Origin: Siansivirga zeaxanthinifaciens CC-SAMT-1
GTDB taxonomy: Bacteria; Bacteroidota; Bacteroidia; Flavobacteriales; Flavobacteriaceae
NCBI RefSeq assembly: GCF_000941055.1
Contig: NZ_CP007202.1
Location: 120,001 to 184,000, forward strand
Length of the DNA stretch: 64,000 nucleotides
Direction: 5' to 3'
The notes beneath the pieces were generated by a model that saw only the letters and a program-made list of their open reading frames with translations, had not been told where the DNA came from and searched no databases. Position 1 is the first letter of the stretch; every line of letters begins with the position of its first letter. The translations under genes were made by a program, and so were the position numbers. Shown here in pieces: positions 1-9,900 of this stretch.

Positions 1-391
1 AATTAACGAATTTAGGTGAAGGCTGACCTGGAGCTACCGTTTTTAAAACGTTATAACTATCGGTTATTTCTTTTACATGCTCTGCATTGGTACTACCTGC
101 GATAAACTCTTGGTAGTAAGGCTCAAGACATGAAGTGTAAGTGATACCATATTTTGCATGCTTATAAAGCAAATAATTTTTGATATTCTGATTGGTGAGT
201 TTGTTTACCGATTTAAGATATGCAACATCTTGTGGAATAGATTCAGCCTCTGAAAGCTTTTGTGCTTCTATGGTGCAATGCGCAGAAACTAAAGTGTTGT
301 AAGCGTAAGAGAAAGAAAAATCTTCTTCGCTATTATGGTTTAAATCTTCTATTTCTTTTAAAAAACCATTAGAAACTTTAAAATCTGGTAG
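1..391 (-). pseudogene. Truncated thioredoxin-like (TlpA/AhpC type) gene remnant
   Basis: An open minus-strand frame runs from the insertion sequence edge out of the window. The visible part reads as a helical spacer region (motifs such as EDFSFSYAYNTLVSAHC and KNYLLYKHAKYGITY) followed by VAPGQPSPKFVN. That last segment resembles the start of the redoxin domain in flavobacterial TlpA-like disulfide reductases, where a helical N-terminal region precedes a G-x-x-x-P-x-F motif. The catalytic CxxC would lie beyond the window edge. No start codon or signal peptide is present, because the frame begins at the inverted repeat of the IS256 element. The gene therefore seems to have lost its 5' part. 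The family assignment is an inference from a short motif; the open frame itself is directly visible. Confidence 0.5.
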
Positions 392-430
392 TATCTCACA
401 AAGTGTGTAAAGTTAAAAATATCGAGGGTT
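385..430 (+). repeat. Left terminal inverted repeat of the IS256 element
   Basis: The core AAAGTGTGTAAAGTTAAAAA followed by TCGAGGGTT is mirrored at 1681-1709. The outermost 15 bases match the right end at only about 9 positions, so this end is partly diverged. Confidence 0.7.
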
Positions 431-450
431 GCAACCCTCGATATTTTTTT
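419..450 (+). terminator. Hairpin plus T-run just upstream of the transposase
   Basis: ATATCGAGGGTTGC pairs with its mirror image at 431-444, giving a perfect palindrome of 13 bp per arm. It is followed by a run of T (to 450) on the plus strand. It lies inside the left end of the IS and before the transposase start at 476, so it would stop transcripts entering from outside the element. Confidence 0.7.
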
Positions 451-475
451 GTTTAATTTTAAAATTTACACACTT

Positions 476-1672
476 ATGAAGAAAGAAGATTTTCTAAACG
501 ACGATTTTTTAAAACAGTTTAAAACAGGAGACGAACTGACCTCCTTTCTAAAATCCATTCAAAAGCGAGGTATTGAAAAGATGCTAGAAGGGGAACTTGA
601 TGCTCATTTAGACTATGAGAAGCATCAGCAATCCGATAATAGCAATACCCGTAACGGCTATGGGTCTAAAAAGATAAAAACAGCTTTAGGAGAGACTAAT
701 ATTAAAGTTCCCAGAGACCGGGACGCTTCTTTTAACCCTATGCTGGTTCCTAAACGCACTAACATGGTTGATGGCATAGAAAACGTCATTATCAGCCTTT
801 ATGCCAAGGGTATGAGTAATTCTGATATTGAAGAGCAAATCCGAGAAGTTTACGATTTTGATGTATCCACATCTACCATATCACGTATCACAGATAAAGT
901 TACCAATGATATTGTTGCTTGGCAAAACAGACCTCTGGAGCCCGTATATTTAATTACTTGGATGGATGGCATCGTATTTAAGGTTCGGGAGAACTCCAAA
1001 GTCATTAACAAAACCATGTACATCGCCGTAGGACTGCGTAGAGATGGTAAAAAGGAAGTCTTAGGGCTTTGGTTGGGGAAGAATGAATCGGCAGCCTTTT
1101 GGATGAGTGTACTAACCGATATGAAAGCCAGAGGCGTTCAGGATTTGCTTATCACGGCCACAGATAATCTTAACGGTTTTACCGACACCATTAAAAACGT
1201 TTTTCCTGAATCTAAAACCCAAATCTGCGTGGTACACCAGATTCGTAATGCTTGTCGGTATGTTGTTTGGAAAGACAAGAAAGAATTTACAAAGGACATG
1301 AAAAGCATCTACGATGCACCCACCAAAAGTGCAGCAAAAGCCGCCCTAGAAGACTTTGCTCAGAAATGGGAACACAAGTACTCTTACGCTATTAAAAGCT
1401 GGAGAGATAACTGGGAAGAACTTACCGCTTTCTATGAATTTCCTTTAGAAATTAGAAAAATCATTTACACTACGAACCTTATTGAAAACCTTAATGGAAA
1501 AATCAGAAAATACACTAAAAACAAGCTCTCATTCCCAACAGATGAAGCTGTTATGAAGTCCACTTTTTTAGCCCTTAGAGAGGCTACCAAAAAATGGTCG
1601 ATGCCTATTAGGAACTGGGGCATTATTTTAAACCAGTTTTTAACTATATTTGAAAAAAGGGTTCAACTTTAA
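476..1672 (+). CDS. IS256-family (Mutator-type) transposase
   Basis: This is a DDE transposase that moves the surrounding insertion sequence. The ATG at 476 ([10 protein letters not shown]) is preferred over an upstream TTG at 449, which lies inside the terminator hairpin region; this gives 398 residues, the family's usual length. The catalytic triad is visible: D164 in [11 protein letters not shown]230 in LLITATDN and E337 in [13 protein letters not shown]. The C/H signature of the family, CVVHQIRN, is at about 251-258. The reading frame is uninterrupted and ends shortly before the right inverted repeat. Confidence 0.95.
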   Translation: MKKEDFLNDDFLKQFKTGDELTSFLKSIQKRGIEKMLEGELDAHLDYEKHQQSDNSNTRNGYGSKKIKTALGETNIKVPRDRDASFNPMLVPKRTNMVDGIENVIISLYAKGMSNSDIEEQIREVYDFDVSTSTISRITDKVTNDIVAWQNRPLEPVYLITWMDGIVFKVRENSKVINKTMYIAVGLRRDGKKEVLGLWLGKNESAAFWMSVLTDMKARGVQDLLITATDNLNGFTDTIKNVFPESKTQICVVHQIRNACRYVVWKDKKEFTKDMKSIYDAPTKSAAKAALEDFAQKWEHKYSYAIKSWRDNWEELTAFYEFPLEIRKIIYTTNLIENLNGKIRKYTKNKLSFPTDEAVMKSTFLALREATKKWSMPIRNWGIILNQFLTIFEKRVQL

Positions 1673-1680
1673 AAAAGTTA

Positions 1681-1723
1681 AACCCTCGATTTTTAACTTA
1701 CACACTTTACGGGATAGTGTCAG
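1681..1723 (-). repeat. Right terminal inverted repeat of the IS256 element
   Basis: Read on the minus strand it gives CTGACACTATCCC then GTAAAGTGTGTAAG then the GTTAAAAATCGAGGGTT stretch, mirroring the left end. Just before it, GGGTTCAACTTT and AAAGTTAAACCC at about 1659-1685 can form a hairpin at the end of the transposase gene. Confidence 0.7.
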
Positions 1724-1747
1724 AGATATATTCATAATGCAGGTATA

Positions 1748-4063
1748 TTAATTCTTTATTAAATTTGGTTGTGTAGAGCCTGCTTTGCAACATGCTTCTG
1801 AATTCGAACTGTTTTGGCTTTCCCCAATTCCTTGTCCTCCAGACACTAAAGTAGGCACACCATTCGTGTCAACTGGACTATTTATTGAGCCATCAGGATT
1901 TAGTTGAGATTCTAATATATTTCCTGAACCTTCAAGAGCATCAAAACAACCATCTCCATCACTATCTAAATCAAGGTGATTAGGAATACTATCTGTATCG
2001 GAGTTTAAATTTGTAGCAATACCTTCTGAAGTATCAAGAATACCATCATTATCATCATCTAAATCAACACTATCTGGAACACCATCTTTATCTGTATCTT
2101 TGTCTACAAACACGCTTAAAGTACAAGATCCTGTTGCTTGGGGCGATGAAATAGTAATGGTTCTATTACCACTAGGGTTACTACCATCAAAAACAATAGG
2201 TATATCTATATATGTTGCGTTTTGTTCGATAAATGCAACATAAGGTATTGTTGGGGTAGAGAAACCGCCACCTGTAATTGTAATACTTGCCAAACCATTA
2301 ACTGCACTTGAAATTGGAATTCTAAGATCTGCACTTTGAGTCATGCCGTTTGCAACTAATATGGACCCTTGAATACCTCCTGTATTGCTTCCACAATTAA
2401 AGCTGAAACCAGAAGGGACATTTGTTACTGTAGCACAACTTGCTAAATCCCCTAAAATTAATCCGGAAACAGATCCAACGTATGATGAAACAGATGTAAA
2501 AGCATCTAATTTCCAAATATCTGTATTACTGCCATTAATTCTGCTGTAATAGAAATATTCGCCCAAATACGCCAAACCATTTCCGTTAGTTGTTTTTAAA
2601 TCGGGATAAGTTCCAGTTAGCTTAGCAACAGGTGTTGCTAGCAATGTTGAAGGATTTATTCGATAAAGGTATATATTATCATTATCGACCGTAGCTATAC
2701 TATATAAATTACCCCCATTATCTACAGCTATATCGTTAAGCGTTTTTGCTTTATTCCAATTTGAATCTCCTTGAATAATCCCCATAGATATTCCATCTCC
2801 TGTACCTGTCCATTTTGTTAAATTTTGCTCGCTTATACCATAAACAATACCAGATGATGGATCTGTACCAATACCTACAGGTTTTCCCCATGTATTACCT
2901 GTATTATTCAAATTTGTAAATGATGAAGATGTTACACCAGAATAAACATTACCAAAAATATAATTGGTAGAAGAAACAAATTGATTAACATTTAAGTTGT
3001 TAGGTGTTGGTCCAAATGCTAAATTACCTTGATTGGTTTGATTCCCATCAGCTACCTGTGTTGCAGATAAATTACTTAAATTAATTTTATAAACAGTTTG
3101 CGTACTACCAACAATACCAAATAACTCGTTACAAGTTGGCGCCGTTGTTGGAGTGAAAAATTGACAAGAAGCTAAATCTAAATTATCTAAATTAGTGTAA
3201 GGTCCAATGTATGTATTAAGTCTGTAAGAAGTTTTTACTATACCAACGCCAGTATTTGCATTAATCTCATACACTCTAGCGTTGGAATAACTTAACGATG
3301 AATAGGTAGTAGAATAACCTTGTATAGCATAAATTTTATCATTAAAAAAAGCTAATCCTTGAAAATTATTTGGTAAACTACCACTTAATCCTAAAAAATT
3401 GATAGCTTTTAATGAACCAATATCTATTCTATATAAAAATTTATTTCCGTTGTTAGTTACAACCACATACATTCTTCCAACATTATCAAAAAAGGCATCG
3501 TTTGATACAGAACCGTTTGACCATGTCGTATCTCCTGTTATAGTTCCTAATATTTGTGTAGGTGATGGACAAACTTTAATTAATTTTCTGTCTGATGTAA
3601 CTCCATAAACATAACCTTGATTAGCCCCTATAGTTGCAGGATTCGCAGTAAAACCTCCTAAGCGTTCAGGTAATGTTGTATTTAAAGCATTATTATTTTT
3701 ATATACAATAGATCCCGGAGATATATCTGAATGTGTAAATACCGTTTGTGATAAATTAGTTGGATTAGGACCTACAGCTAAATTACTTCTACCTGAATTT
3801 GCAGTATATACAGGCAATGGTAAATTACCATTTAACGATGAAATATCATATACTTTTCCGTCTTGCGCATTAATTAAGTATAAAGAACTACAATTTTGAG
3901 CCAATAATGTATTCACATTAAAAAACAATAACATTAATAGCGCTAATCTTTGTGAAAAATTTAATCGTAACAACATTTTATAATCTATCATTCTGTTTAA
4001 ATAATTTGAATAGAAAGTTTTAAGCAAAACAAGTTTTGCTACAGCTTTTGTAGAATTTTCCAT
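1748..4063 (-). CDS. Secreted DUF6923-like beta-propeller protein with thrombospondin type 3 repeats
   Basis: A 771-residue exported protein of unknown function. After a hydrophobic signal region ending near LLAQ (residues about 40-56), two related halves follow: [18 protein letters not shown] (from about 57) and [18 protein letters not shown] (from about 310). Each half carries repeated LYRI/IYAI/GLAYL strands, like the DUF6923 propeller-type domains of Bacteroidota surface proteins. A Ca-binding stretch then follows ([19 protein letters not shown] and [15 protein letters not shown]). The protein ends at [15 protein letters not shown] without a recognisable type IX secretion C-terminal sorting domain, which such proteins normally have. 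It stops about 25 bp from the IS, so the 3' end may have been lost. An internal ATG at 3976 gives a more classical signal peptide ([15 protein letters not shown]), but the longer start is also plausible. Confidence 0.75.
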   Translation of the reverse strand: MENSTKAVAKLVLLKTFYSNYLNRMIDYKMLLRLNFSQRLALLMLLFFNVNTLLAQNCSSLYLINAQDGKVYDISSLNGNLPLPVYTANSGRSNLAVGPNPTNLSQTVFTHSDISPGSIVYKNNNALNTTLPERLGGFTANPATIGANQGYVYGVTSDRKLIKVCPSPTQILGTITGDTTWSNGSVSNDAFFDNVGRMYVVVTNNGNKFLYRIDIGSLKAINFLGLSGSLPNNFQGLAFFNDKIYAIQGYSTTYSSLSYSNARVYEINANTGVGIVKTSYRLNTYIGPYTNLDNLDLASCQFFTPTTAPTCNELFGIVGSTQTVYKINLSNLSATQVADGNQTNQGNLAFGPTPNNLNVNQFVSSTNYIFGNVYSGVTSSSFTNLNNTGNTWGKPVGIGTDPSSGIVYGISEQNLTKWTGTGDGISMGIIQGDSNWNKAKTLNDIAVDNGGNLYSIATVDNDNIYLYRINPSTLLATPVAKLTGTYPDLKTTNGNGLAYLGEYFYYSRINGSNTDIWKLDAFTSVSSYVGSVSGLILGDLASCATVTNVPSGFSFNCGSNTGGIQGSILVANGMTQSADLRIPISSAVNGLASITITGGGFSTPTIPYVAFIEQNATYIDIPIVFDGSNPSGNRTITISSPQATGSCTLSVFVDKDTDKDGVPDSVDLDDDNDGILDTSEGIATNLNSDTDSIPNHLDLDSDGDGCFDALEGSGNILESQLNPDGSINSPVDTNGVPTLVSGGQGIGESQNSSNSEACCKAGSTQPNLIKN

Positions 4064-4615
4064 GTAAATAAGAGTGGGTTATTCGTATTAATCATTTTTT
4101 TGTTAGCCTTAAAAGGCACTAATAATAGCAACTAATTTTAGACACATCATTTTATGTAGGTCACAGATTAGAGAAAATTGTGGTGAGAGATTCTAAATCT
4201 GTACATAATATGAATAAGTCAAAACATATAAACAATTAACAAATGTTAATAATTTATAGCAAATATAAATAAATTATTTTAAAATTCGATGAAACGCTAA
4301 AAAATAACGTTAAAAAGCATATTTTGAAATAAATCTATTTAATTTTTTAATGTTTAGTTAGTATTTAAATCTTTTTGAGGGGATAGATTAATTAATACTC
4401 GGCTAATTTATTTTCAAAATAATTATTAACATAATTTTTAATTTGTATTACATAAATAATCGATGAAGTACAAAATCTTACAATATTAATTGCATTTGCA
4501 GACAGCAAACCATGACATAATTGTATAATAGAAAGGATTGTAATTATCTCATTCTTTAATTTTAGGTTGTTAATCAATAAAAAGATATTTTTGCAACCTA
4601 TTAAAATAAATGTAA
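4064..4615. other. A+T-rich divergent intergenic region
   Basis: About 550 bases separate the divergent 771-residue secreted protein gene and prfC. On the minus strand TATATTTG (reverse complement of 4260-4267) fits a -7 promoter element for the secreted protein gene, implying a leader of roughly 190 nt. On the plus strand a promoter for prfC lies at 4561-4593. A 61-codon minus-strand frame at 4392-4577 has no recognisable features and is not annotated. I see nothing else in the region. Confidence 0.4.
4561..4593 (+). promoter_or_regulatory. Bacteroidota-type promoter of prfC
   Basis: TATTTTTG at 4586-4593 matches the TAnnTTTG -7 consensus. A -33-like TTTAG/TTG lies at 4561-4569. The predicted start is about 20 nt before the prfC ATG at 4616. 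Confidence 0.5.
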
Positions 4616-6205
4616 ATGAGTTTTCTATCTGAAATAAAAAGAAGAAGAACCTTTGGTATTATCTCACATCCCGATGCGGGAAAAACAACGCTTACCGAAA
4701 AACTTCTACTTTTTGGTGGTGCCATTCAAGAAGCTGGTGCTGTAAAAAGTAATAAAATAAAAAAAGGTGCTACCAGTGATTTTATGGAAATTGAACGCCA
4801 GCGTGGAATTTCTGTTGCAACCTCTGTATTAGCATTCGAGTATAGCGATAAAAAAATTAATATTTTAGATACACCAGGTCATAAAGATTTTGCAGAGGAT
4901 ACATTTAGAACACTAACAGCAGTAGATAGTGTTATCGTGGTTATTGATGTAGCAAAAGGTGTCGAGGAACAAACTGAAAAATTGGTAGAAGTTTGTAGAA
5001 TGCGAAACATACCTATGATTGTATTCATTAATAAAATGGATAGAGAAGGTAAAGATGCATTCGATTTACTAGATGAAGTAGAGCAAAAATTAAACTTAAA
5101 AGTTGTTCCATTAAGTTTTCCTATAGGTATGGGTTACGACTTTAAAGGAATTTATAATATTTGGGAGAAAAATATTAATCTATTTAGTGGCGATAACAGA
5201 AAAAACATTGAAGAAACCATTGAAATATCAGATTTACAAGCTCCCGAACTAAATAAAATTATTGGAGACAGAGCTGCCAATCAATTAAGAGAAAATATAG
5301 AACTGGTTGATGGTATTTATCCAGAATTTGACAAAGAAGCCTACTTAGCAGGCAACTTACAACCTGTATTTTTTGGATCTGCTTTAAATAATTTTGGAGT
5401 AAGAGAATTGCTAGATTGTTTTGTTGATATAGCTCCTACTCCAAGAGCAAAACAAAGTGAAGAACGTTTAGTACAACCAGAAGAAGATAAATTTACAGGC
5501 TTTGTTTTTAAAATTCATGCCAACATGGATCCAAATCACAGAGATCGTTTGGCATTTATAAAAATTGTGTCTGGTAAATTTGAAAGAAACAAACCTTATT
5601 TGCATGTACGAAACGGTAAAAAATTAAAATTTTCTAGTCCGAATGCCTTCTTTGCTGAAAAAAAGGAAATTGTTGATGTTTCGTATCCTGGTGACATCGT
5701 TGGTATTCACGATACCGGAAACTTTAAAATTGGAGACACCCTTACTGAAGGAGAAACCATTAACTACAAAGGAATTCCTAGCTTTTCTCCAGAACATTTT
5801 AGATATATAAATAATGCCGATCCATTAAAATCTAAACAACTTTTTAAAGGGATCGATCAATTAATGGATGAAGGTGTTGCACAGTTATTTACTTTAGAAC
5901 TTAACGGACGTAAAGTAATTGGTACCGTAGGAGCGCTTCAATACGAAGTTATACAGTATCGACTGGAGCATGAATACGGAGCAAAATGTACCTACGAAAA
6001 CCTTAATGTTTATAAAGCTTGCTGGGTAGATCCTAAAAACTCTAAAACAGACGAATACAAAGAATTCATTAGAGTAAAACAACGCTTTTTAGCTAAAGAC
6101 AAACAAAATCAATTGGTATTTTTAGCAGATTCGGCCTTTTCATTACAAATGACGCAACAAACATATCCTAGCATTAAATTCCACTATGTTTCGGAATTTG
6201 AGTGA
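4616..6205 (+). CDS. prfC: Peptide chain release factor 3
   Basis: RF3 is a translational GTPase that removes RF1/RF2 from the ribosome after peptide release. The 529-residue length equals the usual length. The G1 P-loop SHPDAGKTT is at about residues 17-25, switch II DTPGHKDF at about 86-93, and the G4 motif NKMDRE at about 141-146. The SDFMEIERQRGISV segment is characteristic of RF3 rather than EF-G. The gene is monocistronic: its own promoter lies immediately upstream and a strong bidirectional hairpin terminator follows the stop codon. Nothing unusual is seen in the protein. Confidence 0.97.
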   Translation: MSFLSEIKRRRTFGIISHPDAGKTTLTEKLLLFGGAIQEAGAVKSNKIKKGATSDFMEIERQRGISVATSVLAFEYSDKKINILDTPGHKDFAEDTFRTLTAVDSVIVVIDVAKGVEEQTEKLVEVCRMRNIPMIVFINKMDREGKDAFDLLDEVEQKLNLKVVPLSFPIGMGYDFKGIYNIWEKNINLFSGDNRKNIEETIEISDLQAPELNKIIGDRAANQLRENIELVDGIYPEFDKEAYLAGNLQPVFFGSALNNFGVRELLDCFVDIAPTPRAKQSEERLVQPEEDKFTGFVFKIHANMDPNHRDRLAFIKIVSGKFERNKPYLHVRNGKKLKFSSPNAFFAEKKEIVDVSYPGDIVGIHDTGNFKIGDTLTEGETINYKGIPSFSPEHFRYINNADPLKSKQLFKGIDQLMDEGVAQLFTLELNGRKVIGTVGALQYEVIQYRLEHEYGAKCTYENLNVYKACWVDPKNSKTDEYKEFIRVKQRFLAKDKQNQLVFLADSAFSLQMTQQTYPSIKFHYVSEFE

Positions 6206-6216
6206 TTTTTAATAAT

Positions 6217-6252
6217 AAAAAAAGCCTTCAATTAAATTGAAGGCTTTTTTTT
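6217..6252. terminator. Bidirectional intrinsic terminator after prfC
   Basis: GCCTTCAATT (6224-6233) pairs with AATTGAAGGC (6235-6244), flanked by A-rich sequence on the left and T-rich sequence on the right. It ends prfC on the plus strand and can also end the minus-strand transcript coming from the DUF3467 gene through the tandem array. Confidence 0.9.
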
Positions 6253-6255
6253 TAT

Positions 6256-6610
6256 GCTTGTCCTGTCGGTCCAAAGTTAAGGGGTATTGGAGGTTGCTCT
6301 GTTAAAACATGTCGAGCAACTTATATCACCTCTTATTAATTCATGTTTTATTGTTAAGCTTGACCTGTCGGACCAAAGTTAAGGGGATTGGAGGTTGCTC
6401 TTTTAAAACATGTCGAGCAACTCATCCCCTCTACTATTATGCATCTTTATTTATCGTTAAGCTTGTCCTGTCGGCCCAAAGTTAAGGGGTATTGGAGGTT
6501 GCCCTGTTAAAACATGTCGAGCAACTTATATCACCCTATTATTAATTCATCTTTTGTTGTTAAGCTTGTCCTGTTGGACCAAAGTTAAGAGGTATTGGAG
6601 GTTGCTCGTA
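6256..6610 (-). repeat. Tandem array of ~102-bp units copying the 3' end of the DUF3467 gene
   Basis: Units begin (plus strand) at 6256, 6358 and 6461, with a fourth, partial copy at 6564 that is the end of the DUF3467 gene itself. Spacing is 102, 103 and 103 bp. Read on the minus strand, each unit has a spacer, a hairpin (GTTGCTC, about 14-nt loop, GAGCAAC) and a copy of the coding tail for QPPIPLNFGPTGQA plus stop. The middle copy (B) lacks one base in the tail, breaking the frame, and no unit has a start codon leading into it, so the extra copies are not translated. In copy C the stem reads GUUGCUC/GGGCAAC in minus-strand RNA: a G-U pair is kept there, while the plus strand would carry a mismatch. 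Confidence 0.9.
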
Positions 6611-6877
6611 ATCCTTAATTTCACCATGGGCATTTTCAAACCTAGAAACATTTTCTGCTAATGCTTTAAGTAAGCGTTTTGCATGTTGTGGTGTTAATAT
6701 AATTCGAGACTTCACTTTACTTTTAGGTACACCAGGCATTATATTCACAAAATCTATTACAAACTCGGATACAGAATGATTAATTATTGCTAGGTTAGAA
6801 TAAGTACCCTCAGCTACTTTTTCTTCCAGTTCAATATTAATTTGACCTTGTTTTAAATTTTCTTTTTCATCAGCCAT
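6560..6877 (-). CDS. DUF3467 family protein
   Basis: A 105-residue soluble protein of the DUF3467 family, which in Bacteroidota is regularly found directly after rpoC. Conserved segments include INIELEEKVAEGTYSNLAIINHS, SEFVIDFVNIMPG and SRIILTPQHAKRLLKALAENV. The protein ends with a proline-rich tail, PPIPLNFGPTGQA. Its function is not established; the genomic link with RNA polymerase suggests a role near transcription, which is inference. A strong terminator between rpoC and this gene suggests it is transcribed separately or by read-through. Its 3' end is the template of the tandem array that follows. Confidence 0.9.
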   Translation of the reverse strand: MADEKENLKQGQINIELEEKVAEGTYSNLAIINHSVSEFVIDFVNIMPGVPKSKVKSRIILTPQHAKRLLKALAENVSRFENAHGEIKDYEQPPIPLNFGPTGQA

Positions 6878-6891
6878 AACTAACTGTTTTA

Positions 6892-6924
6892 TAAAAAAAC
6901 ATTCCCGCTTTCGCAGGAATGTTT
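6892..6924 (-). terminator. Intrinsic terminator after rpoC
   Basis: On the minus strand AAACATTCCTGC pairs with GCGGGAATGTTT across a GAAA tetraloop and is followed by a U-run. It lies between the rpoC stop (6929) and the DUF3467 start (6877), so it ends the ribosomal protein-RNA polymerase operon. Confidence 0.85.
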
Positions 6925-6928
6925 CGTA

Positions 6929-9900
6929 TTAATTATAATTTAATTCTTGCTTTTTTACTTGCATCATTTCGTCGAATTCTTCTTTAGAACCAACAATAAT
7001 GTTATCGTATTTACGCATACCTGTACCTGCAGGAATTCTATGTCCTACAATTACATTTTCTTTTAATCCTTCTAAATCGTCAACTTTACCAGCTACAGCT
7101 GCTTCGTTAAGTACTTTAGTCGTTTCTTGGAAAGATGCTGCCGATATAAACGATTTCGTTTGAAGTGACGCTCTAGTAATACCTTGTAAGATTGGAGTCG
7201 CCGTTGCAGGTCTAGCATCTCTAGCTACTACAAGCGCCTTATCCTCTCTTCTTAGAATTGAATTTTCATCTCTAAGTTCACGTGGTGTAATTATTTGTCC
7301 AGCTTTAAGTCTAGACGAATCACCTGCGTCTTCAATTACTTTCATTCCGAAGATTTCATCATTTTCTAAAATAAAATCTGCTTTATGTACTAATTGATCT
7401 TCAAGGAATAATGTATCACCAGAATCAATAATTCTAACTTTACGCATCATTTGTCTTACAACAACCTCAAAGTGCTTATCGTTAATTTTCACACCTTGTA
7501 ATCGGTAAACCTCTTGAACTTCGTTTACTAAATATTGTTGAACTGCAGAAGGACCTTTGATATTTAAAATATCGTTTGGAGTAATAGATCCATCAGATAA
7601 AGGCATACCCGCTTTAACGTAATCATTCTCTTGAACAAGAATTTGATTAGATAATTTAACTAAGTACTTCTTAACTTCACCTAATTTAGACTCTACTATA
7701 ATCTCGCGGTTACCACGTTTAATTTTACCAAATGATACCACACCATCTATTTCACTTACAACTGCTGGGTTCGATGGGTTACGTGCTTCAAATAACTCTG
7801 TTACACGAGGTAAACCACCTGTAATATCTCCTGCTTTTGCAGATTTACGAGGTATTTTAACTAAAATCTTACCTACATTAATTTTCTCACCATCATTAAT
7901 CATTAAGTGAGAACCTACTGGTAAGTTGTAAGATCTAATGACTTCACCTTTAGTATCTTCAATATGAAGCGTTGGTATAAGCTTTTTGTTTCTAGATTCA
8001 GAAATTACTTTTTCTTGGAAACCTGTTTGCTCATCGATTTCAACTTGGTAAGTAATACCTTGTTCGATATTCTCATATTTAATTTTACCTGAGAATTCAG
8101 ATATAATTACACCGTTGTATGGATCCCAAGTACAAACTACATCACCTGGTTTTAATTCGTCACCATTTTTAATTAATAATGTCGAACCGTAAGGAATGTT
8201 ATTAGTACTTAAAGTAATACCTGTTTTCTTATCGATTAATTTAAGCTCTGTAGTACGAGAGATAACAATATCACTTTCGTTTCCTTCGTTATCTACACCT
8301 TTTACAGTTTTAAGATCTTCGATTTCGGCAATACCTGTAAACTTAACAACTAATTTATTTTCTTCTGAAATGTTACCAGCAATACCACCTACGTGGAACG
8401 TACGAAGTGTTAACTGTGTACCAGGCTCACCAATAGATTGGGCAGCAACAACACCAACAGCTTCGCCACGTTGTACCATTTTACCGGTAGCTAGGTTACG
8501 ACCATAACATTTAGAACAAATTCCTTGTAAAGCTTCACATGTTAAAGCAGAACGTACTTCTACACTTTCAATTGGAGAAGCTTCGATAGCTTCAGCTATA
8601 TCATCTTCAATTAATTGACCTGAAGCTACTAACAATTCATCGGTTAATGGATTGTAAACATCATTTAGAGAAACACGACCAACAATACGTTCTTGAAGTG
8701 TTTCAACCACTTCATCATTTTTCTTTAATGGTTCTACCTCTACGCCACGTAATGTTCCACAATCTTCTGTGTTAATAATAACATCTTGAGAAACGTCTAC
8801 TAAACGACGTGTTAAGTAACCAGCATCGGCTGTTTTAAGAGCCGTATCTGCAAGACCTTTACGAGCACCGTGAGTTGAGATAAAATATTCTAAAATTGAA
8901 AGACCTTCTTTAAAGTTAGAAAGAATTGGATTTTCAATAATTTCACCACCACCTGCATTCGATTTTTTAGGTTTCGCCATTAATCCACGCATACCTGTAA
9001 GCTGACGAATCTGTTCTTTAGATCCACGAGCTCCAGAATCAAGCATCATAAATACCGAGTTGAAACCTTGTTGGTCCTCGCGAATACGCTTCATAGACAA
9101 TTCAGTCAATTCAGCATTTGTAGAAGTCCAAATATCAATAACCTGGTTATAACGTTCGTTGTTGGTAATAAGTCCCATGTTATAGTTACCCATAATACCA
9201 TCAACTAAGGTATTCGCTTTATCAATCATTCCTTGTTTTTCTGGTGGAATGATAATATCTCCTAAACTAAATGACAAACCACCTTGGAATGCAAATTTGA
9301 AACCTAAGGTTCTAATAGCATCTAAGAAATCTGCAGTTTCAGGAACTGAAGTATATTTTAAAATATCTCCAATAATATCTCTCAAAGATTTTTTAGTAAG
9401 TACTTGATTTATATAACCAGCTGCTTGAGGCACATGTTGGTTAAATAATACACGCCCAACTGTTGTTTCAATAATAGTTGGAGCTAACTTACCATCTTCG
9501 TTAATATCTAAAGTTCTTACTTTAATACCAGCATTTAAATCTACACGTTTTTCATTGAACGCAATTTCTACTTCCTCTGGTGCATAGAATGTTAAACCTT
9601 CACCTTTAACAGGAGCTTCTGGTGTAGACTTACGTAACTTAGTCATGTAGTATAAACCAAGTACCATGTCTTGAGAAGGAACCGTTACCGGAGAACCATT
9701 CGCAGGATTTAAGATATTGTGAGAAGCCAACATTAATAATTGACATTCTAAAATAGCCTCTGGGCCTAATGGTAAATGAACCGCCATTTGGTCACCATCG
9801 AAATCCGCGTTAAACGCCGTACAAACTAATGGGTGTAATTGAATCGCTTTACCTTCAATTAATTTAGGTTGAAACGCTTGAATACCCAATCTGTGTAACG

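Larger units (their letters stand above)
385..1723 (+). mobile_element. IS256-family insertion sequence
   Basis: A single transposase gene (476-1672) is bracketed by imperfect terminal inverted repeats. The left end (about 385-430) and the reverse complement of the right end (about 1681-1723) share AAAGTGTGTAA, GTTAAAAA and TCGAGGGTT in the same order, with weaker matching further outward (CTG..A.TATC.C). The element is about 1.34 kb, normal for the family. I could not find a matching 8-9 bp target duplication at the two edges, so the outer limits are approximate and the flanks may have been rearranged after insertion. The transposase is intact, so the copy may still be active. Confidence 0.85.

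Noticed and set aside
449..475. Upstream TTG start for the transposase
   Set aside because: It falls in the T-run of the terminator hairpin; the ATG at 476 matches family N-termini.
4392..4577. 61-codon minus-strand frame in the prfC upstream gap
   Set aside because: Low-complexity A/T composition, no family pattern, and it overlaps the prfC promoter region.
6256..6562. Alternative C-terminal coding cassettes for DUF3467
   Set aside because: No start codon or splice-like recombination signal leads into the copied tails, and one copy has a one-base deletion breaking the frame.
6256..6610. Possible CRISPR array
   Set aside because: Only four units of about 102 bp, no constant short repeat with unique spacers, and no cas genes; the units are copies of a gene end.
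8196..8507. 103-codon frame antisense to rpoC
   Set aside because: A mirror of the well-conserved rpoC coding sequence, with no independent evidence.
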